Positions 24,925 through 35,782 of a DNA stretch of 64,000 nt are shown one piece after another. The stretch covers positions 123,461,421-123,525,420 of the forward strand of contig NC_092860.1 of the NCBI RefSeq assembly GCF_032062135.1, read 5' to 3'. Every line of letters starts with the position of its first letter. The stretch's first letter is position 1. The stretch is from Pyxicephalus adspersus (taxonomy: Eukaryota; Chordata; Amphibia; Anura; Pyxicephalidae). The translations under genes were made by a program, and so were the position numbers. The notes beneath the pieces were generated by a model. That model was not told the origin of the DNA, did no database searches, and saw nothing but the letters and a program-made list of their open reading frames with translations.

Positions 24925-25290
24925 TGGAACAGTCTGTAATATGCAGTGAACACTGAAAGTGGGGTGATGAAGCATACAGGACAGTGTAGCCTTCCATTTA
25001 CTCATTTTAGGCCCTTTGAAAACTGAGGGGGATAAAGCCAAATTTCGGTGTGACCAAACAAAATTGGGGCCAAAAAGTCCAGATGCCTCTCTTATCAGCT
25101 TACAGGCCTGGGAGGCTACAATTTGCACAAGCTATCTAAAATTGGACAAGAGAAGAATGGAAAATGTTGCCTGGTCTGATCAGTCACGGTTGCCTTGTAT
25201 CAACAGATCAGGCTGCTGGTGGTGTATTGGTGTGGGGGATTGTGTTCTTAGTACACTTTGGGCCCCTTAGTACCAATGAAGTATTTAAAT
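24925..25290 (+). pseudogene. Tc1-like transposase remnant
   Basis: The frame ending near 25270 contains RRMENVAWSDQSRL, which resembles the W..V.WSDESRF region of Tc1/mariner DDE transposases, followed by a stretch ending LSTLWAP. The expected catalytic region is largely missing because the sequence jumps from SDQSRL straight to a segment that normally lies dozens of residues further on. It is a deleted, inactive relic. The DNA wording (CTTAGTACACTTTGGGCCCC) matches a Tc1 family I know from fish and frogs. Confidence 0.65.
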
Positions 25291-25505
25291 ACCATTGCCT
25301 ACCTTAGTATTGTTGGTTATCATCTTTTAATTAGTAAATTTAGGTAAAAATTTGTTTTACAAGATAAGGACTCTAAAAACCCAAAGAAAACTTTTTTTCA
25401 GAAAAACATTTTGAACATCAGTCAAGTTTTTGCCTGTTTTGCAAATATGTGTTATTTCTCTTTACTTCCTGTTGGGGCAGAAAGCGGTACAAAATCTCTT
25501 CTAAA

Positions 25506-25834
25506 GCTACGTACACACGTCCAATGGTTCTGGCCCGATAATCGGCTCAGGGCCGATATTGGGTGGGAATCTGGCGTGTGTACAGCGCCAGTCGTCCATT
25601 GTCCAAACGACAGTCCTGGCGGATCCACAGACGATGGACGACTAACGATCCTAATGCAAGGGAAGGGGAAGAGCACACAGCGGGGTGCTGCTCCGTCATT
25701 CTCCCCCTTCCCTCTGCATAGAGCAGAACGGTGCTGTATGTACAACACTCATTCATGCATCCTGCAGTGCTAGTTGTTGGAAAAGATCGTGAAAGATCCT
25801 TTCCAACAACTATTATTGCACATGTGTATGCGGC
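25506..25834. mobile_element. TGTACACACG-type non-autonomous element, full copy
   Basis: Starts GCTACGTACACACGTCC and ends GCACATGTGTATGCGGC, which are imperfect inverted termini. Internal landmarks are CCTGGCGGATCCACAGACGA, AGCAGAACGGTGCTG, and near the right end a small hairpin GAAAGATCC...GGATCTTTC-like palindrome flanked by GTTGTTGGAAAAG and CTTTCCAACAAC. A diverged copy lies at 51680. The frames open on both strands here are by-products of high GC. Confidence 0.8.
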
Positions 25835-26529
25835 CCAAGTCCCCAAAGAGTTCAAAACTACTAGGTGGTTGATAAGAACCTTTGTCCCGTTTTTCTAAAC
25901 TGTTTCTCTCTTGCCCATTGTTATCCATACCATTGCTTCTTATAAGGAAAACAAACTCGCCCACTATTTCTAAAGTGATAAATCTTTAATGAGAATCTCT
26001 CATTGCAATGCATCTCTACAGCAGAGGATATAATCGGTAAGGTGCCTGTATCTAGTGAAGGTTTTTTGTTATGAAGACAACCAATGTTGTTGGTATCACT
26101 TGATCATGGAGAGTATCACTTGAGACTGGGCTGCCAGCCTTGTCAATATTAAATGTTTTTTCTTCCAAATGACCTGGTTTATCCTGGCACAGCTTTGTTA
26201 ATACAGGTCAGCCCGCAGGTATGTATTTACACACTAAGTAAAGGTTACCGTGTTACCAAAGATACAATGCTTTCAGGTAATTGTGTAATATGAAATATTA
26301 ACCCTTCCCTTTGCTAAACCTAAGATACCATTTAATCACCAATAGGATAATAATCTATTCTGGGGCTATATAGTCTGCTTGAAAACCAGTAATGGCCCTC
26401 TCACACAGTGAAAATCTGCACAGATAGAAGCTCCCAGGCACATAGCAAACTGTTAGTTTGCACACAGGAGCAGCAAACCTCTCCAGAGGAAGAAAACCAA
26501 CGTCCAGGAGCTGCTTGTCTAGAAACAGT

Positions 26530-26753
26530 GGGCCTAATGTAATAAAGCTCTCCAAGGCTGGAGAGGAGACACTTTTATCAGCGAAGCTTTGTGAACCAAC
26601 AAACCTGGAGTGGATTTCCTAAAGATCATTTGTTGTTTGTTTGCAAATGGTTTTAATCCTGGACCAGATCCATTCCAGGTTTGCTGGATCGCCCAGCTTC
26701 ACTGATAAAAGTGTATCCTGTCCGGCCTTGGGGAGCTTTAATAAATCAGGCCC
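26530..26753. mobile_element. Fold-back MITE family A, full copy
   Basis: Arms GGGCCTAATGTAATAAAGCT and AGCTTTAATAAATCAGGCCC, with AACCTGGAGTGGATTTCC and CCATTCCAGGTTTGCTGGAT inside. The right arm is closer to the family consensus than the left. Confidence 0.9.
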
Positions 26754-26759
26754 AGATTC

Positions 26760-27410
26760 TCGATTTACTGCAGACACATGGAAATATGTCCACAAAGTGG
26801 TGCCCAACTGCCCAATTTAGGTTAAAGGCCCTTAAGATTATTAAGAACCTTGTATTAGAGCATATTTTTTATTATGAGTCATTAAGGTGCTGCCACTATT
26901 TACTGTAATGCCGTGGCAATGCTACAAACAAGAATACAGAAAACTGTTTCTGTGACATATAAATCTAATTGCATAAAAAAATAGAGAGCGCAGAGTTCTA
27001 TGGGGTGGGAGAGTGCAATGTTCTCTAGTTATCTCTCCATAGCTCAACTACTTAAGCAAGTGAAGCATGGCATAATATTAAACATGAATTCAGATTTTAT
27101 CTCGTCATGCTCACATAACAAAACAAGTCTGCCTTAGCACAGGTCTGCCGCCTACAGATAAAAGATCTTTTCTGAACATAGGTTGACTATAATAGCAGTT
27201 CCAAACAAATTGTCTTGTTTTTTAAGGAATAAATTAAGAGGTGTTTTAGTTTAAGTTTTAGTTCTTGTCTGGAGATACACCATTAAATTATATTTTACAG
27301 AATTGGCTTAGTATAATGTTGACAATGGTGTGTCTAAAACACAAAAACCTATGGATGCTAACTCTCATTATAAGATTGGAAGTCAAGTTTCTAATTTTTT
27401 ATGGTTTGAA
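26760..27410. other. Unassigned intronic DNA
   Basis: Plain AT-rich sequence; nothing classifiable. Confidence 0.45.
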
Positions 27411-27416
27411 AGTTAG

Positions 27417-27556
27417 GAGTCTATTTATAAAGCAGTGAATCTGACATTCACTGAAACATTCCATGGTGGGGGATCCAATGAAAGACATGGACTTTGAAGA
27501 CTTCTAAAGAGGGAATATTTCAGTGAATGTCAGCTTTACTGCTTAAGAAATAGACC
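27417..27556. mobile_element. Fold-back MITE, about 140 bp
   Basis: The left arm (AGTCTATTTATAAAGCAGTG then GACATTCACTGAAACATTCC) and the right arm (GGAATATTTCAGTGAATGTC then TTACTGC...GAAATAGACC) are inverted repeats of about 45 bases with a loop of about 50. It is non-coding. A frog-type repeat by appearance. Confidence 0.85.
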
Positions 27557-28077
27557 AGAAATTGTAAGCTAAAATGGCTGTTCTTCTACAACAGACCTAT
27601 CATGTATAACTTGTATACCATTTTATAACATTTATAACAGTATATAACATTTATATACTTACATGAATACAAATTATAACTGGGTTTATTCTGGTATTAA
27701 TGTGATATATGAAAATCTAATTAATAAAGAATGCTATACAAATCTCATAATGCTATTCATACCTGAATATACACAGACAGTTTACTATTGGTGAGAAAAA
27801 ATCTGTATTGCAGTCTGTGTAACAAATTATGCCCTGTCTGTCTATAGTGCCTGAATATTGCCTGATTTATGAAGGTAGTAGCCCCCAGGGCCCAAGTACT
27901 GCTTGCAGTGACTGGGGGAGGTTTGAGCGGTGTAGGGATTCCATACAAAGCTACAATATATGAGTTATATAAGTTTGGAAATATGTGTGTGGTACCTTGT
28001 CGCCATATAATTAATTTTAACAAAAAGTTTACTATAAGATATATGCCTATTACTTATTTTACTCATGATATTCCTCG

Positions 28078-28215
28078 TAGGTTGTAAGCTCTTCTGTGCA
28101 GGGTCCTCTCCTCCTCCTGTGTCATTCTTTGTATCTGTCTGTCATTTGTAACCCCTATTTATTGTACAGAACTGCGTAATATGTTGGTGCTTTATAAATA
28201 CTGTTTATTATTATT
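28078..28215 (+). mobile_element. SINE-type 3' module
   Basis: Runs GGTTGTAAGCTCTTCTGTGC, AGGGTCCTCTCCTCC, then TACAGAACTGCGTAATATGT, TGGTGCTTTATAAATAC and a (TTA)n tail. The final part is the conserved 3' end shared with the SINE at 47741; the GGGTCCTCTCC part marks a second subfamily also present at 38515. Confidence 0.75.
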
Positions 28216-28219
28216 AATA

Positions 28220-29810
28220 ATGAGATATACACCTGTAAAAGCCACCTGTGTGTAGACATCCCGGAAGTGCTGCTGAACAATTCTGCTTTACTTTTGAAAC
28301 TCCCTATCAGCTACTTAAATAGGTATATATGGAAGTGAAGGGGGATTCAGAGGAGCTGGGTCTGCACACTAATTAGACACTCCTAAAAGAGGAAAAGCCT
28401 ATGGCATGCAAGGAAGTTGTTGTAATTGGGAATTGACTTTCCCAAAGTTGTCAAATTTTCTAGCAAATTCAAAGGCATGTTGCAACTGAAATAAAAATGA
28501 ATAATAGAAATCACACTACTGGTCGGCATTTGATATACTATTCGGGTTCTTTAACTAAATATATAAGTTTGACAACAAAGTCCCTGTAAAGGAACTTAAT
28601 TTACAGATTTCACAACTAAATCTCTAATAGCACAGCTGTGTAATTTTCTGTATATATCCGGGAAAATATTTCCTCATACTTTTTTTGATACACAAGTCAA
28701 AGCCAGCAGTGAGATATCAAAAAAATTCTACAACTGACAGGCATTGAAACTCTTTCACCTTATCTATCAAAGAAACTTTGGTAATCAAAATCTAGTGGCT
28801 GTGTACCTTTCCCAACATCATGAGCAAACATTTTATAAATAGATTGTTCATTGCTCTGCAGGTAATGTGTATTTTAAATGAGCGCATACATTCTGGTATT
28901 CTTGGAATGTTTACTCCACTGTAATTGTTTTCACAACCTTTCTCTTTCATGTTTTTGTAATTTTATTCAAGCTGACCTCTAAGCCTGATGTTTTCACACT
29001 TCTAGATAGTGTGTACTGAAAGTGATTATTCTAATTTCTATTTACACTGTGACTTACACACATAAGCATTGGTAGCTGCAGCATGTATCTTAACTTCACC
29101 TTTTTTCACACATGTGTGCTGACCTGGCACTTCTCTTTCAGCTAGTTACCTTTTCTTGTCACTCATTTCATTTTTGCTTTATGTGGGGGTGTTTCAGTGG
29201 TATTCATGTGCTGATACAGTGTGTGAGAAGTAGTGCTGTGAGCTGAACAATCCCCAGTTCTTGCTGAAATTGTTGTATATTTCATTGAGAATTCTGTTGA
29301 AATTTAACTTTGTACAGTCACAAAGCAGTGCATCAGCACACCCATAATCCAAAGAAGCTGTGGTTTCTGATTTAATATTTTGTCAGCAGTAGCAAAGAAG
29401 AACTAATACACATAGGAATAGGGAAATATGAAGCTGTGTACATTCATGCCTAAAGAGTACCATGTATGACACTATAGATAAGCAGGGTGAAGGTGCTGTT
29501 TCCTTCTCATAGTTCTTATCTTACAAACTCTTGGCATCAGTTGGATGCTGAACTCTATTGCTATGTTTCCTTAACTGAAGCCTTGACCTGTGGTTTGTCA
29601 CTTGTCACAGAAGTTTTGGACTCCTAAGTTGAGAACTCCTAAGGACGCCTAAGTTGAGATTTTTTGCAGCCCATCTGAAATCATTACAGAGGAAAGGGAT
29701 TACACATTATAGGGTTAAGGCAATTCAAAATGTTTGTCCAAGGGGATTGGGGGAAAGTTTGAGAATACTTAATGGTGCTGATTGGAGCTCAGCTTTATAG
29801 ATAGCCTTAC
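28220..29810. other. Unassigned intronic DNA
   Basis: No gene. A short TTTTTTGCAGCCCATCTG segment near 29659 weakly resembles the repeat at 3180. Confidence 0.4.
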
Positions 29811-29814
29811 CGTT

Positions 29815-30125
29815 ACACCGTTATATAGCTAAAAGTATGTGAACACCACTTTGAATAATTGATTTCAGGTGTTTCCAGTAAAACCTGGGCACCATTATGA
29901 TACATTAAGACATTTTAAACATTTCCGGACACATTTTGTGACAACTGTTTGGAGATGGACAGTTTTGTTTTAGAATTTAAATGTCCCTATACACAAAGAA
30001 AGGTCTATAAAGACATTGTTTGATGCAGAGAAACTTGAGTGGCCTGCACAGTCCTGATCCCCACCCTCCCAACACCTTTGGAATAAATTAGAACACCAAT
30101 TGTGGGCCAGGTTTTGAAAAATGGT
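29815..30125 (+). pseudogene. Degenerate Tc1-like transposon
   Basis: Begins near AAAAGTATGTGAACACC, a terminal phrase of a Tc1-like family. Near 30030-30110 the frame reads KLEWPAQS, stop, SPPSQHLWNKLEHQLWAR. This aligns with the Tc1 C-terminal region, normally WPAQSPDLNPIE.LW..L, with an in-frame stop and changes in place of the PDLNPIE part that holds the last catalytic acidic residue. Most of the upstream transposase is missing. It is a dead, internally deleted copy. Confidence 0.75.
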
Positions 30126-30129
30126 GAAA

Positions 30130-31885
30130 AACTAATTTAACTTTTACAGCTAAAAGTTTTAGCATGCTGTGTAAAAAAAATAATAAAAAAAAGCCTTGCT
30201 TGCTTCATCTTTGGGTTGGTTTCCAAAAATGCAGCTCACTTCAACGATAATGCTCGAGAATAAATACAGAGATGGTAATGTAGCCTCAGGTTTGACAGTC
30301 ATACTATATTTAGAGGCCAGGCTATGTTAAATACCAGTATTTGGCTATATGATGAGTTTGCTGCCACATCCTAAAATACAACATTTATGTGATATGTGAG
30401 TAAGAAAAACTAAAAATACATTCACTTGTACATTGTTGTCATTTGAAAAAGTGTCCCCAAAAGTGTGAATCTCACAAAGCTTACTTTCATACTCTATCCA
30501 TAGAAAAGTTTATTTTTAGAACTTACAGTACAGATACAATTTGTATGTAGTTCTACTTTAGGTAGAAATATGTCCTAAAGCCAGAGATTATTCCCTGTGT
30601 ATATCCCATCTGCAGTGGCAAACGTCCATTAGTAAGACAGACAAGAGTTTACATTGCCCTGCCACCATCATACACGGCTTGTATTGCTAAAAAGCCAGTG
30701 AAGTGATTCCAGTTTAGAAAATATCTCATAATATCAAACAGATGTTTACTTTATTTCCACACGCAGCATTCATTGCTGAAATGGGGAAATACCTTCTCAC
30801 TTTTATGATTAAAGGGGAAGTAAAAAGAAAGTAGCATTGGTATGAAATGAAGCAGAATGGCATTCGGGTCACATACAATAGCATGAATTTGTCTGGTCAG
30901 GAAAATGTATTTAATACATTCAGTTAGTCATTCCCATCATTTAACAGAACTCCATTGTCTACAGCTTGAACACACATATCAGTGTCTGGGAACTATTCCC
31001 TGCTGACTCTGTTTGACATGTCCTATAGACTAGGGGGGCTTGCTCTATTGTTGTGGCCACAGTTGTCTCCGGATTTTGGGACCCCAATTTTCAGTTTACT
31101 TTAAGGAATCTTTTACTTAGTTGACCCTGTTGAATAGATAAAGTGGGTAAACTGTGGAGTCCTAGACCCTTAAACAAGCCTCAGGGTGGTCAGGTCATAT
31201 ATATATTTAATTAGTGAACAAATATTCTGCTCCAATCTCTAGTACCCCACCTTGTTATTCCACTTTAGGGCACCATTATTTTATTCAAGAACAAGGCTGT
31301 TATATACAATCAAATACACTTACATTTTTCCAAGGCTTTTAAATGCCACTGTTCTTGTATTTATGCTAGTGACCAGAAGGAAATAAGGGTTGACAGGTAA
31401 CTAATCAAAGGCCTAACTTTGCATATGAGTATTAGTGCTTTTTAGTCTTGTTTGGCCACATGAGATATGGAGTGGATAGTAGATTATAAAGATACTGTTA
31501 CATTTTCACATTTAGGAAATAAAATGATATGGTCATACAATTAAGCCATCTATACCTTCCTGATATGGGTATTTTACCTGACATAACACCATGGCATACA
31601 CCTATCGACCAGCCCATTTACAAACTATAAACTCTTACCCATCTCCTGGCTTCAGGACTATGTAAATCAACAGGAAGCACTCCCATTCCCTACTGGTTTT
31701 AATGGAGCACTCCTATTCTGTGCTGGTTGTAAGGTAGCACTCCCTGCTGATTTACATTAGCCTGTTGGTGCAAGGAAGAAGTTATTAGTGCTTGATTAGG
31801 CACTTCTGATCAACATATGATTGAATAATCAAATTCTGATCAGGAATGCTTTCATTTTCAATAGTTTTTGTCAGATCTGTTGAAA
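30130..31885. other. Unassigned intronic DNA
   Basis: A short local repeat at 31670-31745 has three related GCACTCC(C/T) phrases. Nothing else classifiable was seen. Confidence 0.4.
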
Positions 31886-31891
31886 ACATGA

Positions 31892-32007
31892 CAGTGTTCT
31901 CCCCAGCCCCTTTTACCTGGGTGCACCACCCAACACTTTTCAATAACCACCCGGCTGTTTTTGGGTGGGTACTGAAAAGTTGGGTCATATATCTAGGGAA
32001 AACACTG
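31892..32007. mobile_element. Short inverted-repeat element with CAGTGTT ends
   Basis: Left CAGTGTTCTCCCCAG and right CTAGGGAAAACACTG are inverted repeats, and the inner words AACTTTTCA-like and ACCCACCC/GGGTGGGT add symmetry (ACTTTTCAATA against TACTGAAAAGT). The ends resemble hAT MITEs. At 116 bases it is non-autonomous; no clear target duplication. Confidence 0.65.
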
Positions 32008-32009
32008 CA

Positions 32010-33810
32010 TAGCACGGCATAGCATATGGCTACGTCTAGCTTCATAGCTTTTGTGGTTTGAAAAACAAAGGACCAATATATATTTTCCACTAACTAATAC
32101 TATTAATTAAACCAAATAGGGATCTGTGCAGTGATCATGACCTTTGTAGTAATTTATTTGTGTTTTGCCTGGATTTGACCTTTTAAAGAAGCCAAATATA
32201 ATAATACTGGTGAAGGTGTAGATCTGTTATGATATAAACTTTATGAAAATTAGATATAATAACAACCCATCAATGACAACAATAATATAAATAATAATTG
32301 ACAGTTACTAAATGAGGCATCATTTTCAGGAGGAGGTAAAGGTCATTCATAATCACATCTGTGTTTTACAAGTTCATCCAAAACTTCTAAAGTAAACTTA
32401 AAACTGATGTTTCTCAAATACTGGAATACAACATTAAAAACAGCAGTAAATCTAATGAAAGCTTTCCAAGCAAATTGTACTAAAACATTAAGCATATATA
32501 AATATTTTTCAACTTTTTACAAACTAAGCAGTTTGTTATCTACGCCACCATGTAGAACCATAACTCTTGTGGTTAGAATAATCTATTTTTATTTTTTTCT
32601 GTTCATATCAGTTGTTGGCCAAGGAAGCTTACAATCTAATCCGCCTACCAATGTTAGATAACCATTCAGGGTGTTTGCCCTAATGTGACCACTATCCTAT
32701 TTAACTTTTAATTAAACTTTTGATATTGGTTGGGTTTTAGGGTGGCAGAGATTTAGAAAATAGGATTGCAGCTTGATCCCACTTGCCAGCCGCTGTTGCT
32801 TTACTGTTGCCAACTAGTACCTTGTGTGTGAATCAGTGAGAATGAGAGACACGTTTTACAAGGAAGTCCATAGATAAAACAAGAAATTTGCTTTACCATG
32901 CCACCAGGTACACAGACCAGGAAGAACTGATAAGCCAAAAACTATAGGTCAAACCAACAAGTGATTTTTTTCTTCTTCCTTTTTCCTATATCCTTATATT
33001 TGCTTTTTAAAATGACAGACACAATCATTTGTAGGTTGAAATAAAGTTTTCATGCAGGAAATTGGGGATGTATGTGTACATTTACAAACATTGTCATAAA
33101 AATTAATGTAATACCCATCTAATGCAGCAAGATAAATATTCCATATATTTTGCATAGTAGCTTCCATGCTCATTTACAGTAGTTCACGGGCTGAAAACGT
33201 TGCAGTGGTAACAAGTAAATCTACATGAACATATAGTTGCAGGATAATTGTAATTTGAAATGAACAATTACAGACATATCATTAGATAATAGTTTGCTAA
33301 ATAAGCATCCAACAACATCAAAGTGTAATGATGCATAATGATTTTTGGGTGCAGTAATGATGACAGGTTTGTTGAAGCAATGTCATCCTCATCATATATA
33401 TAAATGTTGTTAGACAGTGAATGATCATGCACACAACCAGACACGAATGGCCAGTAGCCGAGTGATCTTTAAACAGATACACTGGTCTGTCAATCCCTGT
33501 GAATTATTGAGTTGTTGCTGTATTTATAGCATTGTAAGCAGATTATTTGCAAAGGTTTGTTCGTTGAAGATCGTTCTTTTCCATTGACAATTATGTAGTG
33601 TGCATGCAACGCTTTAGCTGTAACCAGAGGACTGCAGTTTCATTAATATATTTATTTAACGGGGTTGTCTTACATTTCTATGAAACTATTTTAAAATGAC
33701 CATGTCATAGGTAATTGATTTTTGATAATAAATTAGGAACAATAAACTTCTTATTTTTTGTAAACACACTTTACCTTTGCTTGTAAATTCTAATGTCCTG
33801 ATAACTAGCA
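32010..33810. other. Unassigned intronic DNA
   Basis: AT-rich. AGGAAGCTTACAATCTAAT near 32621 could be a small SINE/LINE body scrap on the minus strand. Nothing else was supported. Confidence 0.4.
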
Positions 33811-33818
33811 TTAGAGAG

Positions 33819-33942
33819 TTGGAGTTCTGTAAAGACAAATTATCCTGAAAGCATTATTTCCAAGACCAATTATTGTCTTTGTATTGGTCGTGGCATATGT
33901 GTTTTCAGGATAAAATGATGAATTTATCCTTACAGAACTCCA
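33819..33942. mobile_element. Fold-back MITE, about 124 bp
   Basis: Left arm TTGGAGTTCTGTAAAGACAA then ATTATCCTGAAAGCA; right arm TTTCAGGATAAAATG and AATTTATCCTTACAGAACTC CA. The arms are inverted repeats with small indels. It is non-coding. Confidence 0.8.
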
Positions 33943-35320
33943 GTTTTTATTGTGTACTACTTTTATAAAAACATCTTTTATACCAGATACAAGATCTTAC
34001 TTGCCCCTTGAAGAAACAAATCTAACATTTTCAGTGCATCATGTAGGTAGTATATCTTGATAAAGTAAGCAGTTAGAGTTTTATCAAAGCTTATTGACAG
34101 TGTACATTAAATCAGCGTTTCATAATGGGGGCTGTAAGGGAGATTTCTTGAGGAGCAGTTTCTTTGTTTAGGACACACCTGGCTCAACATGCATAGTCTG
34201 CAATGTAATTGAATTATAATGTACCTTCCAGGTCACGCTACCAGGCCCAGCTATAACTGTGTGTGTTTTGGCATAGATTCAATCAGACCTAGTCAGTCTC
34301 ACGCAACTCTCCTCCAGTCTTGGGAATTGTGTGTTTTAATTTGACTCCTCTAATAGTTCTTACTGGCTTATAGTAGCACATTTTCTGTTTCTCTGCTCTG
34401 TGTGCCAGATAGTCTGGAAATCGGGACGTTTATAACAGGGTGTGGCTGTCTTTCATCACCTTGTGGCATTTAAGCTGAGGCTTTTGATTCCTTTAGAAGT
34501 TGAAATTCAGCTGTGGATTTATATTTGGGGTTTCTAAGCCAGACTTGGGCGGTAGGCCCATTAGTTACAAATATGTCTGCAAAAAAATATTTTCTGAACA
34601 AAGTTTTTTTTTTTTTTGCTCTTCACTTTTACCATATGAGTTCGTGAGAAACTGGGCATGCTGGCCTGCATACTGATCCTCCCGTCCTGTTACATTAACA
34701 GCCACAGGATGGTTTTAATTTGAATTCTTCAATAGTGCTCTGTCCAGGTTCTGTACTGTACATGGTGTACTCTGCTTTGATCAGTCTTGTGCAGGAAATC
34801 ATATGTCTACATTGCAGAACACAAATGGACAAGCGTTTCATGTAAATATGGACACGTGCAATAACTGTTTTTAACAATAGCGGAGACAAAGAACAAAACT
34901 GTCAAAACTGTTATTTTGATTGTCTCATGTTTCAGACAAATTATGAAATCACCCCACGTGCTTAAAAAAATCCCAATCCTAGCACAAAATAAAACTATTG
35001 TGTATTTATTAGTTCACAAATGACAGCTTTCAGCCTTCTAGTCTATTCAGCCTATATATGTTGGTGGCCTATCTAAGTAATAAAGTACCAAGAACAATGG
35101 CTTGTGGTTTACCTGTTACGCTTTTCCCAATTGACAATGTGGATATTTTGATTCTCATATGAAATAGGTAACATGATAGCATGCATTCTTTGATGTACAT
35201 GAACAATTAATGGGAAGCATATGCCAGAATCACATGTTTTAAACAACACAACCTGCTCCATATATTAGGTACTCTCTTTAAATGTGGTTTTCCACCACTG
35301 GCAGCAATATTCATTTATAC

Positions 35321-35445
35321 ATTATTATTATTATGAATAATAACCTGTATTTATATAGCACCAACATAATACACAGTGCTTTGAAAGGTCCATCGTCATG
35401 TCACTAGCTGTCTCTCAATCTAATATCTAATTGTCCCTTGATATG
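35321..35445 (-). mobile_element. tRNA-derived SINE, 3' part
   Basis: On the minus strand this reads body words (GACATTAGATTG-like, GAGAGACAGCTAGTGACATG), then TGTATTATGTTGGTGCTATA and TAAATACAGG with an (ATT/AAT)n tail at 35325-35342. The head is missing. Confidence 0.75.
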
Positions 35446-35449
35446 TACA

Positions 35450-35632
35450 TATTGTAATTTCCAACAAACCTGTAGGCTTTTCTGTTCAGCTTTTAACTAA
35501 ATCTAAATAGTAGCCTAAGACAGCTATTTACTTTTAATCCTGTTACAAACACCAATTGCACATGCCGTAGGTAACAAAGTGACCATTGACTCCTAATGAC
35601 TTAAGATGACACTAAGTTATGTCTTGTTGCAG
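35450..35632 (+). other. SCFD2: Acceptor-proximal intron
   Basis: Ordinary intron sequence leading to the exon A acceptor. The pyrimidine tract is short (TGTCTTGTTGCAG). A TTGACTCCTAATGACTTAAG stretch about 40 bases upstream contains branch-point-like TAAT/TGAC words. Confidence 0.5.
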
Positions 35633-35778
35633 GATGTGAATCTTCCCCTGAACTGACACTTGATAAGTCCACAGCTGCAGTGGATAAAATCTTTGGCTGC
35701 TTGAGAGATCTGACAAAGGTTCGAGCTCACCTGAAATTGTTCAGTTCTGTTCATGTGCCTGGAAGCCATATTCAGCAG
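35633..35778 (+). CDS. SCFD2: SCFD2 coding exon A (third from last by homology)
   Basis: Internal coding exon of Sec1 family domain-containing protein 2, a Sec1/Munc18-like (SM) protein predicted to act in SNARE-dependent ER-Golgi membrane traffic in the cytosol and at membranes. It is bounded by an acceptor (TTGTTGCAG before 35633) and a donor (CAG then GTGAGA at 35779). The first two bases complete a split codon (xGA), so the upstream intron is phase 1. Forty-eight codons follow and the exon ends in phase 0. The translation contains CESSPELTLDKSTAAVDKIF, then LRDLTKVRAHLK, and ends VHVPGSHIQQ. I recognise this as the stretch just before the conserved C-terminal block of SCFD2, where mammals have a comparable LRD...R..LK.F.SV..PG.H..Q pattern. 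It joins exon B in frame without a stop. The divergence is normal for orthologs; nothing suggests a pseudogene. The family assignment comes from recognition, not a search. Confidence 0.93.
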
Positions 35779-35782
35779 GTGA

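Larger units (their letters stand above)
1..35632 (+). other. SCFD2: 3' portion of a long SCFD2 intron
   Basis: Everything upstream of exon A reads as non-coding, repeat-bearing DNA and ends in the exon A acceptor. I looked for the preceding SCFD2 exon, which should end on the first base of a split codon, and did not recognise it. The intron is therefore inferred to exceed 35.6 kb unless a short exon was missed. Very long introns are typical of this gene in other vertebrates. Elements I could define inside it are listed separately. Confidence 0.75.

Noticed and set aside
25016..25270. 84-codon ORF as an intact gene
   Set aside because: The middle of a Tc1-like transposase is deleted; WSDQSRL is joined directly to a later segment, so it is a relic.
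25411..25855. Overlapping ORFs of 98-120 codons on both strands
   Set aside because: They fall in the GC-rich TGTACACACG-type non-autonomous element, where stop codons are scarce on both strands.
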